The translations under genes were made by a program, and so were the position numbers. A DNA stretch of 64,000 nucleotides from Calamus simplicifolius (lineage: Eukaryota; Streptophyta; Magnoliopsida; Arecales; Arecaceae): positions 1,607,012 to 1,671,011 of the forward strand of contig UESW01004079.1 in NCBI GenBank assembly GCA_900491605.1, read 5' to 3'. Below, in pieces: positions 9,343-20,024 of the stretch; within the stretch, counting starts at the first letter, position 1; the number at the start of each line of letters is the position of its first letter. The notes under the pieces were generated by a model. That model was given only the letters and a program-made list of their open reading frames with translations, did no database searches and had not been told where the DNA came from.

Positions 9343-9550
9343 AATCCACACTCATAACGAGGAAAGGGGTCTGAACTCAAGCTCTCTAACTATTTCTTGC
9401 TATTCTTTTCTTCACTGTTCCTGAGTCGCTTACTTGAGCGTCAGAGGGTTCCCACCGGTGCAACCAGTCTTCAAGAACTTTCTTGCAGGAGCTTCTTCGA
9501 GGAGGAGGATCTCGTCTCCGACGTTAGAGGAACGTAACTTGATGGCAACA

Positions 9551-12500
9551 GGGGGTGAAGCTAATTTAAAGCTATACGCATCCATATTTGGGCTCCGACA
9601 GCAACCACTCCAATCTGCTCTCAGAAGCCATGGCCACTGGGTTGCCCCTGATTTGTAGGGTAACACAGCCAGTCCATGCACTTCTCCTCCTCATTAGGGT
9701 TGCCATGGGATCTGAGGGAGAAGTCAATATTGCAGAAGTCAAAGCCACCGACCACCAACTCTCATGGTTTTTATCATAAACATGATAAATTCTCATGTTA
9801 ATATGTGATAAGACCGAGAAACAAAAGAATTAAGATGAGGATTATGCTCACATATACACATGTATATTGTATGTATGCATATAATGTATACATATAAATA
9901 TACATATATACATATATAGGGAAAGGGTCACACATTCAACTCATGATCTCAAGCCGAGGGAAGCACTAACTGCCATATACTTATAAAGTGAATAAAGTGT
10001 GACCTTACAAGTATGGGTATCATCCAATCACTGAGCAACAAAAATAAAATTTAATTTAATATTCATTATAGTATCATTCAATGTTTTCATAATGATAAAA
10101 TGAATTTGTCATAAATCATTTTGACCAGTCAAACTATACTCAAAATCTCATCAATCAGTATACAATTCCCACTGGTAGGATATCCAATCAGTGTATCATT
10201 CCCACTAGACAGGTTCTAAATCAATATACAATCCTCGTTAAAAAGATATTGACTCAGTGCACAATCTCTTATAGAAGATATTGAACTAGTGTAGAAGGGC
10301 ATAGAGTATAACCAGCTAGATTCCAAAATCTATAACAAATTATAATCAATCATAATTTATATTGTATCAATCATAACTATAAAAGAGTTTCGAAACTAAA
10401 TTAAGCATATATGCATGATTTTTGAAATAATATACATCTATTATTAAAAAATATTTATTCATAAAATCTATGGATCAATTATGATATCAATATTTCATCA
10501 CAAATATATATATAATATCTAAAAAAAGATAAATGATCACTTACCTCATACTGCGAATAATATCAATTCCAATCAATCCTTGAGAACCTATTACTTAATT
10601 TAGTGGCTTGACTATCAAATAAATCTAATTTCTTAGCTCCACACTAATCACCTCTCATATAACAGAGATCTTGCATCTAATAAGTATAAAATCTCTTCAT
10701 GCCATGAAGAATTTTTTTTTTTTTGAAATTTTAATGATGAATTTTTCATATTAAAAGGCTTCTAGTAGGACCTATTTTCAGAAATTTTTTCTAAAGCTTA
10801 TAGATTTTTCATTTTATATAGAAAACCAATAAATTTCCTACTTCTACTATGATTCTTATTTCTTAAAGAAAGTTAACAACACAAATATTAAATAAATATT
10901 TAAAAATAGATTCCTAACTTTTATCAATTTTCTAATCCATCTAACCCATCTAACATAAGTTTATAGAGGAAATAAATATAAAAACTTGGATCAAAATTTA
11001 TGAAATGCCATCCTTAAATTATGACTATGGAATGATATTTCTGTAATTTTCTAAAAATTTATTAGCATTGAAATATATTCTTAAATTGCCCATAATTTCA
11101 TCATATGATCTTCTGGTGATTCAAGATATATTACAAAGCAAACTTAATGCAGGATATCAAGAATGTGAATTTGCTCATAAATTGTTATTAAACTAATTTT
11201 TATCTAGCTTCATTTTTAATTGATGTACATTAAGTTAGAGCATTAGCTGCATTACAAAGAGGATCCTTTTCTCTCCTTTTTTTTTGTGATATATCAAACT
11301 TTATCATATTTAGTTTTGTTTATATTGTGAACCATCATGGCACACTCTCAACATGACGCGTGGCTCTTAGTTGATAGAAACTTGAGCCAAATTGAAGCAT
11401 AGATCTGTGTGGAATTATGCTTTGTCAAATCCCATTATGGATCAACAAGTGCGAGCAAAGTAATATAATCACCTCATTGTTTTCAATCATGGGTTGGCAA
11501 GAAAGTTAACACATGCTGATGATAATAAAGTCATAACAACTCAGCCATAATATGGTCGAACAATCGTTGAGTATCATGATGAGTAGGTGGAGACCATGGT
11601 ATCTAATATGATTCCAACAAGAGCAAAAGAAAATAATAAAAAAAAAATTCTCTCCCCCTCCACTCTTCAGACTACTACAGCATTTTCGTTTACAGATAAA
11701 AACATGGGTTCTACTATCACATGTCATTTGCTGCAACCTTTTCGAGGGGAAACATGCTCCAAGATTCTATCTTGAAACAATCGAGACTTCTTCTTCTTCT
11801 TTTCTCTTTTTTTTTATTTTTTTATTTTTTGTGCATGAAATTGTGCTTGTGCTTGAGGGAACGAAGGACGCATTTGCTTAACTTTTGTTCCAAGCGTATT
11901 GCCTTCCGCTAAAAGCTTGAGGCAGCGAACCCACCAAGTTTGAATCCATCGACCTCTGCACAGAGACGACTCCTCTTTGGCTCCATTATTAGAAAACAGA
12001 GCACATATTCTGCAAACATGATGAAAAGAACTTTGACAAAGCTGTCCATCTAAAGATGATGCATTTCGAGAAGCCAATTTGATGGCGGACTGGATAGCTA
12101 CTTCTGTCGCCCAGCATACCAGTTCGTGGTCATGAAGATTGAAAGACCCCTGTCCTTATTCTTTACAGCTAATTTTATACTCAGATTTATCTGGGCTGAT
12201 TTGTACTAGACTAGTATGATCGCTTTATACTAAAAAAAAAAAATTGATGCATTTAACGGTGCCTTACAAAGAATATACCGTTGACATGCAATTTTGGGGA
12301 CACTGCGAACCTCCTGCTGAAAGGTAAGCGGATACGAGCTGTATATATATTTTAGCGTGTACCATTTATCCTCTTTATCTTGGATCATGTGAGGCCTACA
12401 AAATATACGTAGTCTAGGCTCCATCAAGCTCTGGATATATTGTTTGTTTATCCTCAGTACTGGAAGCAATCCCCCATTCCGGTAAATATTATACCAACCA

Positions 12501-12582
12501 AACCCATTTAGCTATGGGTTCCTTTCTTTCCGTGGTCAAAACATTCGATTAGGTGTACGTACATGCTAAATGACAGCACCAA
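9551..12582. other. AT-rich non-coding region, possible old LTR remnant
   Basis: No gene is recognised. It contains a TA-rich microsatellite (about 9860-9930). At 10141-10300 there is a degenerate repeat of about 45-50 bp built around 'ATCAATATACAAT' and 'CCCACT' words. Read on the minus strand, 9780-10560 has the general layout of a long LTR (a GGTAAGTGATC splice-donor-like start, the repeat block, then a segment resembling part of the Tekay LTR at 29515-29550). The similarity is too weak to assert. The remainder is plain AT-rich sequence. Confidence 0.3.
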
Positions 12583-12884
12583 CCCAACTTCTAAAGTAAA
12601 CGCGCTTGCTATAGATTGGGCCCTGTTATCCCTTATTATAAGTGGATTAGCCGAAGGATGGTGGCCATGGGTGTACGACTGTGGCTATGCGTACAAGGAG
12701 TTCAGCTTTTGTTAAGCAAAGGGGATATCCCGCCTTTCAGTACCTGTTAACTAGAAATATAGGCCCAGCTTCCAAAGCTAGACCCACTTGCAAAAGATTG
12801 GACCATGTTATTCCTGATGATGATAAATGTCAGCGCATTTTGGAAAGATGGTGTGGATGTATGTACGTGTGGATATGCAAGGCC
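12583..12884. repeat. degenerate tandem duplication, about 180 bp apart
   Basis: The segment 12583-12700 is repeated in diverged form at 12762-12884. Shared order: AACCCAACTTCTAAAG versus GGCCCAGCTTCCAAAG, then GATTGGGCCCTGTTATCCC versus GATTGGACCATGTTATTCC, then GGATGGTG versus AGATGGTG, then TGGCTATGCGTACAAGG versus TGGATATGCAAGG. The identity is moderate, so the event is old. No coding function is seen. Confidence 0.65.
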
Positions 12885-14358
12885 AAATTTAAACCTCCAA
12901 TTGCAAACAAAACAAAAAAAAAAAAACAATTTGTTGGTTATATAATTGTGTTTATTTATTCAACATCATTTTGAAAATAATAAGGCAAGAGGGAGCTTGG
13001 CTAAACTTCGGGTAAAGGTGGAGTTTGAAGTTTGGTTGCTACGTACTGCCCAAACTTCAACATTGAACGGTAGCACATGGCTGAGTTGGAAGAGAGCATG
13101 TCGATCTTGCACCAGTTCAGTTCATATTTGAATCGTAATTTCAAATTCAAACCTAATTTATTTACTAATTGAATTTGCTCAAGTTGGATTCATAGAAAAG
13201 ATAAGTCGAGCCCGCGTTAGATAAGGCCTAAACTTAGTCTGAAATGCTTGATTTCGGCGAATAGGATCATGTTTACATTTAAGTCAAACATTTAATAATT
13301 ATTTTAGTTTAAAACTACTAAAAATTTAAATAAAATTAAAATAGTCAACTTAAATTTTTATTATAAAATTTTATTTTTATCCAAGTGATTAATCATTTTT
13401 AATTTTACAAACTATGATTTTTCAAATATATATCCATATTCTTAAGCACATTATTAATAATAATTCATCAAAAATAAATAATGAAATGTGAACATTTCAA
13501 TATAGATAGGTGAAAATAAATGAGAGGAGATATAGTTGCTAGGATAAAAAAGATGGATTAGTTTAAATAAGAGTTTACTTAATGAATTAGAAAAGTTAAT
13601 TAGATTCAAGATGAAATTTTTTTTATGATTTAAGTTTTTGGAACGATTAAGCAAAGTATAAGTTAGGTTGAACCTATTTTTTATTGTTAGAAGTGAGACT
13701 CAAATCATATATAGCAGTTCAAGTCGGGTTGAAAAAAATACGCCCCTTTTCGGCTCAAAATTTGATTGAGTTTAACAATTGAACTTGAACAAATCAAGTT
13801 AGAAATAGATTGGATCAAGAGCCAACTTGATCCACTTGCAGCATAACTCTCATTTATATATCTATATGATGGTATCTAATACTACAAATAAAAAAAAATG
13901 CATAGATCATGGTAGGTATTTTTGCACATTTTGTTGAATATAATGGTGGAGTCATCTCAAAGAAATCAACTGTCAAATGCTTGAAAAAATATTTTCAAGA
14001 TCCAAGAACATAACCTCCTCCAAGAGAAGGAGCGCCATGCTTAGCTGTAACCTAGTTTCATCAATCAACTTTACTCTATTATCTCTTCAGCATCTTTATG
14101 CAAGTGATTCATTTTATTACTTTATTATTTGCTAGGGATGTACTAAGTTTTGGAATGATAAAGGGTCCTAAGCTTTTCTTTACAGTTGAATATACAAGGA
14201 TGCTAGTGCTGATAATATTTGTTTTAACTTAAAAAATAAATAAAATGAGATATTTAATCTTTGTGCCAACTGTTATTAGCATAATTAGTTGGCACTTCTT
14301 TTGTAAGAACTTGTTCTTATGAGAGTTTCATGTTCAAATGTTGGAATTGTTCAAATTA
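12885..14358. other. AT-rich non-coding region
   Basis: No gene, RNA or element is recognised. Long A/T runs (13280-13700) and short low-complexity stretches only. Confidence 0.5.
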
Positions 14359-14642
14359 AGTCTTTGTTTGGATAATTCAGCAGGAGTACTGGACTAGATT
14401 TCTTATTGGATTTACATATTGAGTAGTTTGTTAGGCATGGCTCATGCCAACCTATCTCTAGGCTGAATCCTATGGGACGGACAAGAAAAATGCTATGAGA
14501 CCTTTTCTTCTTCCTGCTGGCAAGGGTTGCAGCTTGATAGCATCAGGCTCAACACAGCTCAAATCCTACGGTCTCGGACTAGAGCTGGTTAGTAAGTCCT
14601 ATTCCTGTAAGATATTCATGCAGAAATATCCAAATAGGCCCT
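14359..14642. mobile_element. MITE-like element, about 284 bp
   Basis: The left end AGTCTTTGTTTGGATA and the inverse of the right end, AGGGCCTATTTGGATA, form imperfect terminal inverted repeats of the common plant type ending in TTTGGATA. The left flank is TTA and the right flank AAG, so a 3-bp target duplication is not clean. There is no coding capacity, consistent with a non-autonomous element. Confidence 0.45.
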
Positions 14643-15369
14643 AAGAGATATCTAATTCTTGTGGGTCGACGCAATCAACTCCTAGATAATTTGAGTGCGG
14701 ACTTTGGCTCCCAAGAGTTTACTTGCATGTCGATGTTTGTTTCCACATCATCACCAGCTTCGGCTTCTCGGTCCCTAGGGCTGAATAGTTGAGGATGGGA
14801 TACTCGATATAAGCCCAACCATGGGCATTCATTTAAAATAAACAGGAGAGAAATCAAGTGGCATAACTCTTGTACTATTGAAGTTTCAACGGGAAAAAAG
14901 GCTAGCAGATGGATGGCTTCTAGTAGTACCTCAAGTCTAGCATCTGGAATACATCAACTTTTTGAGAAATTACTTCACTCTGTGTAAAGTGTAGACTAGA
15001 CCCTTACCCTCTCTTAATGTTGGGGCTATATATATATATATAAGCGGAGGGCTGCGGCTCATGCATGCAAGGTGGTGGGTGGTTTTCTGAACATGTCGTA
15101 GGCCTAGCATGCCTTCTATTTTCTTTCTTAGGATGGCTGAGTTCAACCAAGAATGCCGCTGTTATGAAGGGCACGTAGTTTGATATACTCTTAGATGCTA
15201 TGCAGCATAAGGAGCTTATAAAACGAACCGGCTGCCTTAGGGAATTGTTTAACACTCGGCTAAATTTGGCAACTAAGAGGACTAGGATAAAATAAATGGT
15301 TCCATGTCGACCTTAGAAACTAACCTAATAAGCCCTTATATATATATATATTGTACATACATGCAACAT
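14643..15369. other. non-coding region with TA microsatellites
   Basis: No gene is recognised. Short (TA)n runs lie at about 15029-15042 and 15338-15350. The region abuts the decayed CACTA element and may be part of it, but no CACTA terminal repeat was found. Confidence 0.4.
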
Positions 15370-17778
15370 CTCATAGAGGAGTTGAAGGAATTAGGGAAAA
15401 TTGGGTTAGAGACAAATGAAGCTGTTAGCAAAAGAAACATTTAGATGCTTAATACTATTTTATGGTCTATCAGTGACTTTATAATTATGTTATTCTATAT
15501 GAATGGAGCATTAAAGGTTGTTTAGCTTGTCCTTCTTGTCACAAAGACACATGCTCTCATTAAAGTTTGGACGCAAATACTGTTATATGGGCCATCCTCT
15601 TTTTTTAGATCCTAATCATAGACTTTGTTTATAAACAAGTGCTTTTAATTATGAAATTAAATTAGATAGTGCTCCTATACCAATATCAAGATATGATACA
15701 ATGCTACAATTATAAGGTCTGGACATTATATTTGGTAAATACACTCATCATAATACTGGAAAAAGAAATAAAAGAGATGATAATTAGAAGAGAAGTATTT
15801 TTTCTTATTACTTTATTGGGAGACATTTCTATTGCATCACAATTTGTATATGATGCATATGAAAAGAATGTTTGCGATAATTTAGTTAACACATTGCTTA
15901 ATTTTGATGGAAAAGCTAAAGATAATTTAAATGCTTATCTAAACATGTAAGCTATACATATAAGAAAACAACTACATCCAAAACCTAGTGAAGATAGGAA
16001 AAAAATATATCCACGACCTGCATGTTTTGCAATGACTTCAAGGAAAAGGAAGTGTTTTGCAAAGTTTTGAAAAGAATAAAAGTTTCTAATGGATATACAT
16101 CAAATATCTCATAGTGTGTATATCTCAAAGAATGCAAGATATTAAGTCTTAAGAGTTATAATTATCATATTCTTATGCACCGGCTATAAGAAGATCATTA
16201 CCTACAACCATCAGCTTTGTATTGATTCAATTATGTAACTTCTTTGGAGAACTTTATTAATTCTAAAGTAGTTCAAATACGATACATGCAGCAATTGAAG
16301 CCTTGTATTGCTATCACACTTTGCAATTTACAGAGGATATTTATACCAACTTTTTTCGATGTTATGATTCATTTATCTAGCAAGTGAAGCTATAATTGAT
16401 GAACTGCTACATTATCGTTGAATGTATCTCATTGAGAAGTGTATCATAATTAACTCAAACTATTTGTCATTTTTTTTCTTATTTTATTACTTCGCATAAT
16501 TAAAGTTGACCTAAAGGCTACATAGCATATGAATGTGTTATATTCTGTTCAAGATATTTGCATAGCACTGAGATAAAATTTAACGGCCCTGTAAGAAATT
16601 ATGATGTTGATGTTAATGAGTTGCAAGCAAATAGATCTTTCTTCTTACAAATTGGTTGTGCCATAGGAAAGGCTAAGCCTTATATATTGGATCGCATGAT
16701 TATGACACAAGCATGTCCTGTTGGCCTATAACTAATGTAACACATCTTTTCTCTAGTCATTATAATGAGTATAAATATAAATAATATTTCTTTAAAGCTG
16801 ATGTATTACTATTTGTCTATGCAGGAGGCACCTTATAGAGATTAAGATGCAAAATTTAAATACATAAAGAAACATCATAAAACATATTCATAATAATAAT
16901 AATTTTCATGAATACTTTGCCTCTCATGTAGGAGTTACCTTGATAATTATAAATTTGGCACAAAGAAATTTATTTATTAATATAATTTTTATTAGAACAT
17001 AGTATATAATAACATTTCTAACTAACATAAGGTTGAAGAGCTAGTTGATTTGGGGATGGAGTATATAATAGAAGAAGTTCAATGGCTAGCTCATGGACCT
17101 CAAGTTGTGGCAAAAAGATTTTCAATATTCATCATCAATGGATTTAGATTTCAGACAAAAGATCATGAAAAAAATAAGAAAACCATTGTTGTGATTGCAA
17201 AAACCTTAAGTTTCTCTAGTGCGAAAGACAAAAATTCAATTGTAAGAGATGTTACTAGTTATGGTGCTTTGACTAATATAATGAAGTTATATTATTTTGG
17301 TTTCTCTAAGGTTGTGTTATTCAGATGTGATTGGGTTAATGCAAGGTCTCAAAGCAATCGAATCAAGCAAGGTGAATTTGGGTTTATGCTTGTGAACTTT
17401 AAACGGTTACAAAGAACTAGGCAAAATATATCTGATAGTTTTTTTTGTATTGGCATCTCAAGTGGAGTAAGTATTTTATGTGGAAAACTCTACCAACTAG
17501 CATGTAATCAAGATAAAACCATGAAACTTCTTTAATATGAATGAGAAAGTGACTATTGATGATATGAACACATACTTGAAGTAGACCTAGAAAACATCAT
17601 GATAAGCAAAGAAAATTTAGCTATTGGTCTTGATGATTTAAGTCATCTAAGGATGGATAATCCTAATACAACCATTAATGAAGCAACCATATTAAATATC
17701 CAAGCAGTAGAGTTTGATGATGAAAAAAATTATGCATCAAATTATAATGATGAAGAGAAGTCTATATATAATTTGTAA
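15370..17778 (+). pseudogene. CACTA (En/Spm) transposase, TNP2-type, decayed
   Basis: C-terminal two thirds of a TNP2-like CACTA transposase with many stops and frame changes. Readable order: ELKELGKIG (15379 on), SISDF, CLACPSCHKDT (zinc-ribbon-like Cys pair), ACFAMTSRKRK after PKPSEDRKKIYP, a long middle broken by stops, IGKAKPYILDR (about 16668), then an open segment 17050-17535 with QWLAHGPQVVAKRFSIFIIN, SAKDKNSIVRDVTSYG and VVLFRCDWVN. That segment matches the domain of unknown function (DUF4216) at the end of such transposases. A tail continues to a stop at 17776-17778. TNP2 proteins bind element ends and cut DNA; this copy is dead. No CACTA ends or 3-bp target duplication were located. 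Confidence 0.75.
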
Positions 17779-18452
17779 TTATTTTTATTTCAGATATAAA
17801 ATTAAATAGCATGTTCTAAAACTAAAACAAGTGTAACTCCTTTATTTCATATTGATATTTCTATTTGATAGCATATTCTTATTTTCTTCTAATTGTGAGT
17901 GATAGAATCATAGTAGAATGGGTCCATTTCTACATTTTATCTTTTTATGGGTTTTAAATTTATTATATAGTTTTGAAAATAGACTCAACTTAAAACGTTA
18001 GTTTTCTACAAAATATTTGTAAATATCTATAATGCAATGCAACAAAACTCAATTTAAGTTGTCTATGGTCCTCTATCCAATTACTGACGATAACAAAAAT
18101 AACACTAGTCAATTCCCCTAACTATAACCTCTTATTTTAAAGAGGTTTTAAATAAGATTCTAATTTGATCAGTTTTAGAAACTCTTTTTTTGAAGTTGGA
18201 GCTTTCTCAAGGTTTGCATTGGCTTTGATGTTAGCATCTAAAACATGATTTAATTATTTTGATCTTGGGTCCAACTCATGGTTGTGCTAAAAAGTTTAAG
18301 ATAATATTTTTTATCATTATAAAGCTAATAACTTCTATTGGCGCCAAATCACCTTGCTTATAATTCAACTCTCATGAGAAGTTACCTAGGATAGAAAAGG
18401 TAGGAGTGAGTTATGGTTGAAACATTATAACTCTCAAGAGAAATTATATTTG
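17779..18452. other. non-coding spacer before SIRE element A
   Basis: AT-rich, no gene or recognisable repeat. It may be the 3' part of the CACTA element. The last five bases before the SIRE LTR are ATTTG, the candidate target site. Confidence 0.4.
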
Positions 18453-18624
18453 TGTTGACCCAATTATTGATTTTGATGATTAATAAAAGATATGAGTATA
18501 TTTATTTTATTACTAATAGATTTAACAAGTGTTTCAGGGCTTAAAAAGATTTGATCAATCAAAAAGGATAAAGAAATATGTTTTTGAATCAATTGCCAAA
18601 AGTATGTTTCAAAATTCAGAGCCT

Positions 18625-18959
18625 GGAGTCGACACCTAGAAGGTCTGGAGCCGACCCCATGGCGGATCAGATGCTTTCTTGATTTTTGGCACGGTCAGGA
18701 GTCGACACTCAGAGTTTCAGAGCCGACACCTAGATTTCAGGAGCCGACACTTACAGTCTCTGGAGCCAACTCCAATACGAGAACAGAAAGCATGGTTTTG
18801 GACTACTCTGGAGTCGACACTTACAGTTTTTCAGAGCCGACTCCTGAATGCGACGAGCCGACACTTACCTTTTTTGGAGCCGACTCCTCAACAAACTTTT
18901 ACTTTCTATTTTTGGATACTCGACTTAGAGCCGACACCTGAAAAGTTGAAGCCGACTCC
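18625..18959. repeat. 21-bp-spaced GAGYCGAC motif array in SIRE U3
   Basis: Twelve 12-bp boxes such as GGAGTCGACACC, AGAGCCGACACC and GGAGCCGACTCC, starting at 18625, 18647, 18698, 18719, 18740, 18762, 18810, 18833, 18854, 18876, 18927 and 18948. Neighbouring boxes are mostly 21-23 bp apart, with three larger jumps of 48-51 bp. The bases between boxes are not conserved. The array ends about 160 bp upstream of the TATA box. Confidence 0.85.
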
Positions 18960-19115
18960 AACCTGTCAGGAACGGATTTTCAAAGTGTCAGAATGGCCTC
19001 CAACAGTAATATTTTCTCACCTAATCTCTAACGGATACTTTTCTTGTGTGTAGGAGGAATCCAAGGATAGAAATAACGGCTAGTTTTTTACCTAATCTTG
19101 GATAAAAGAAGAATC

Positions 19116-19123
19116 TATAAAAG
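19116..19123 (+). promoter_or_regulatory. TATA box of SIRE A LTR
   Basis: TATAAAAG in the LTR, preserved in inverse orientation in the solo LTR (TTTTATAG near 48651) and in the D LTR. Conservation and position downstream of the motif array support it as the core promoter. Confidence 0.7.
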
Positions 19124-19965
19124 GGGAGTCCGTCCATTTGAAAAAATGATGAAAGACGAAAAAAAATAGAGAGAAAACAAATTAAAAAAATCCGAGAAGT
19201 CTTGAGCAAGAAATCAAGAGGAAAGAGTTAAAGTTCAAATCCATCAACTTCAGAAAGCTCAAAGAGAAATCCAAGGCATTCAAGTTCAAAATTGGAGGAT
19301 TTTTCAAAAGAAGAAAAAGAGAGCCAAAAGCCCTATTTTTTCCAACTTCTCATCTGCAATCTTTGTGAAGAATCCGAGCTGAGGCCTGATTCAACATCTC
19401 AAAGGAGAAGAGGAAAAGAAGAAAAGAAAAAAAGCTCAAATCAACTCTGCTTCAAACAGGCTTTTCTAACCTTGTTTATTTATATTGAATATTTGCTCAT
19501 TTGAGGAGTTGTTTGTTATTGTAAACTCTATTCTCATTTATTTTTGCTAGTTCAATCAGGGGGATTGAATCAGTGGAGGTAGTATACCTCGGGTCAAGCT
19601 AGATTAGCTTGGGTTTGGGTTTTGTGCTGGTGAGCCCGGAAAACCAGCTGGATTCGTTGTGATCCCATGGGAAACAACAAGTTTTGAGTTGTGAGCTTGT
19701 AAAACAACTCGGCTGTAATCTAGTAGATTATAGTGTGGACCCAAGTGGTACTTGGGAGTGGATGTAGGTGTTGGATACACCGAACCACTATAAAATCCTT
19801 GTGTTTGCCGTGTTTTGATTCTCTCTCTCTATCTCTTTGTTTGTGGTTAATATTTATCCTGCACTTAATCTTGTGTATTCCAAAGCCAATCGTTTTAAAA
19901 GGTTAAATTTTTTTTAAGAACCCAATTCAACCCCCCCCTCTTGGGTTGCCATCTGGGCCAACAAT

Positions 19966-19977
19966 TGGTATTAGAGC
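19966..19977 (+). other. primer binding site (initiator tRNA-Met), mutated
   Basis: TGGTATTAGAGC begins two bases after the LTR. The usual plant initiator tRNA-Met site is TGGTATCAGAGC; here C is T at 19972. Copy D keeps the unmutated form (55872-55883, minus strand). Confidence 0.85.
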
Positions 19978-20024
19978 AAGTGCTCATTTGAATTTGGTCT
20001 AACGATCAAGAGCTAAATATCCAA

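Larger units (their letters stand above)
1..9550 (+). mobile_element. Ty3/gypsy retrotransposon, Tat-type (right part, decayed)
   Basis: The element enters from the left edge of the window; its 5' LTR and gag are outside. In order it shows the protease tail, reverse transcriptase, RNase H, a second RNase H, integrase, a 48-bp minisatellite, an antisense spliced gene, a purine-rich tract and a probable 3' LTR. Pol followed by an extra RNase H-like domain, and an antisense ORF between pol and the 3' LTR, are known traits of the Tat branch of plant gypsy elements. The whole element is much more GC-rich than its surroundings. Pol has one clear frameshift and many nonsense codons, so it cannot work. 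The exact end (9550) is inferred from a CA terminus and has no matching 5' LTR to confirm it. Confidence 0.8.
8567..9550 (+). repeat. probable 3' LTR of the Tat element
   Basis: Proposed LTR of about 984 bp from TGATGTGG to GGCAACA. It holds a palindromic repeat array (8654-9060) in the U3 position, a TATA-like TATAAG at 9337-9342, and downstream a segment with TTACTTGAGCGTCAGAGGG that resembles the R-U5 part of Tat LTRs. Both ends are inferred from TG...CA and the adjacent purine tract only. Confidence 0.5.
18453..19963 (+). repeat. 5' LTR of SIRE element A
   Basis: 1511 bp, from TGTTGACCC to GGGCCAACA, so the ends form a short inverted repeat. The matching LTRs at 47831-49299 and 55886-57348 lie in inverse orientation. 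U3 carries the 21-bp-spaced motif array (18625-18959); TATAAAAG is at 19116-19123. The 3' end includes a C-run (CCCCCCCC near 19931) just before CTTGGGTTGCC. The tRNA primer site follows directly. Confidence 0.9.

Noticed and set aside
12681..12974. 97-codon open frame
   Set aside because: Lies across a non-coding duplication, ends in a low-complexity Lys/Phe tail, and matches no known family.
15004..15255. 83-codon minus frame near TA repeats
   Set aside because: Composition and lack of domain or splice context; a chance frame.
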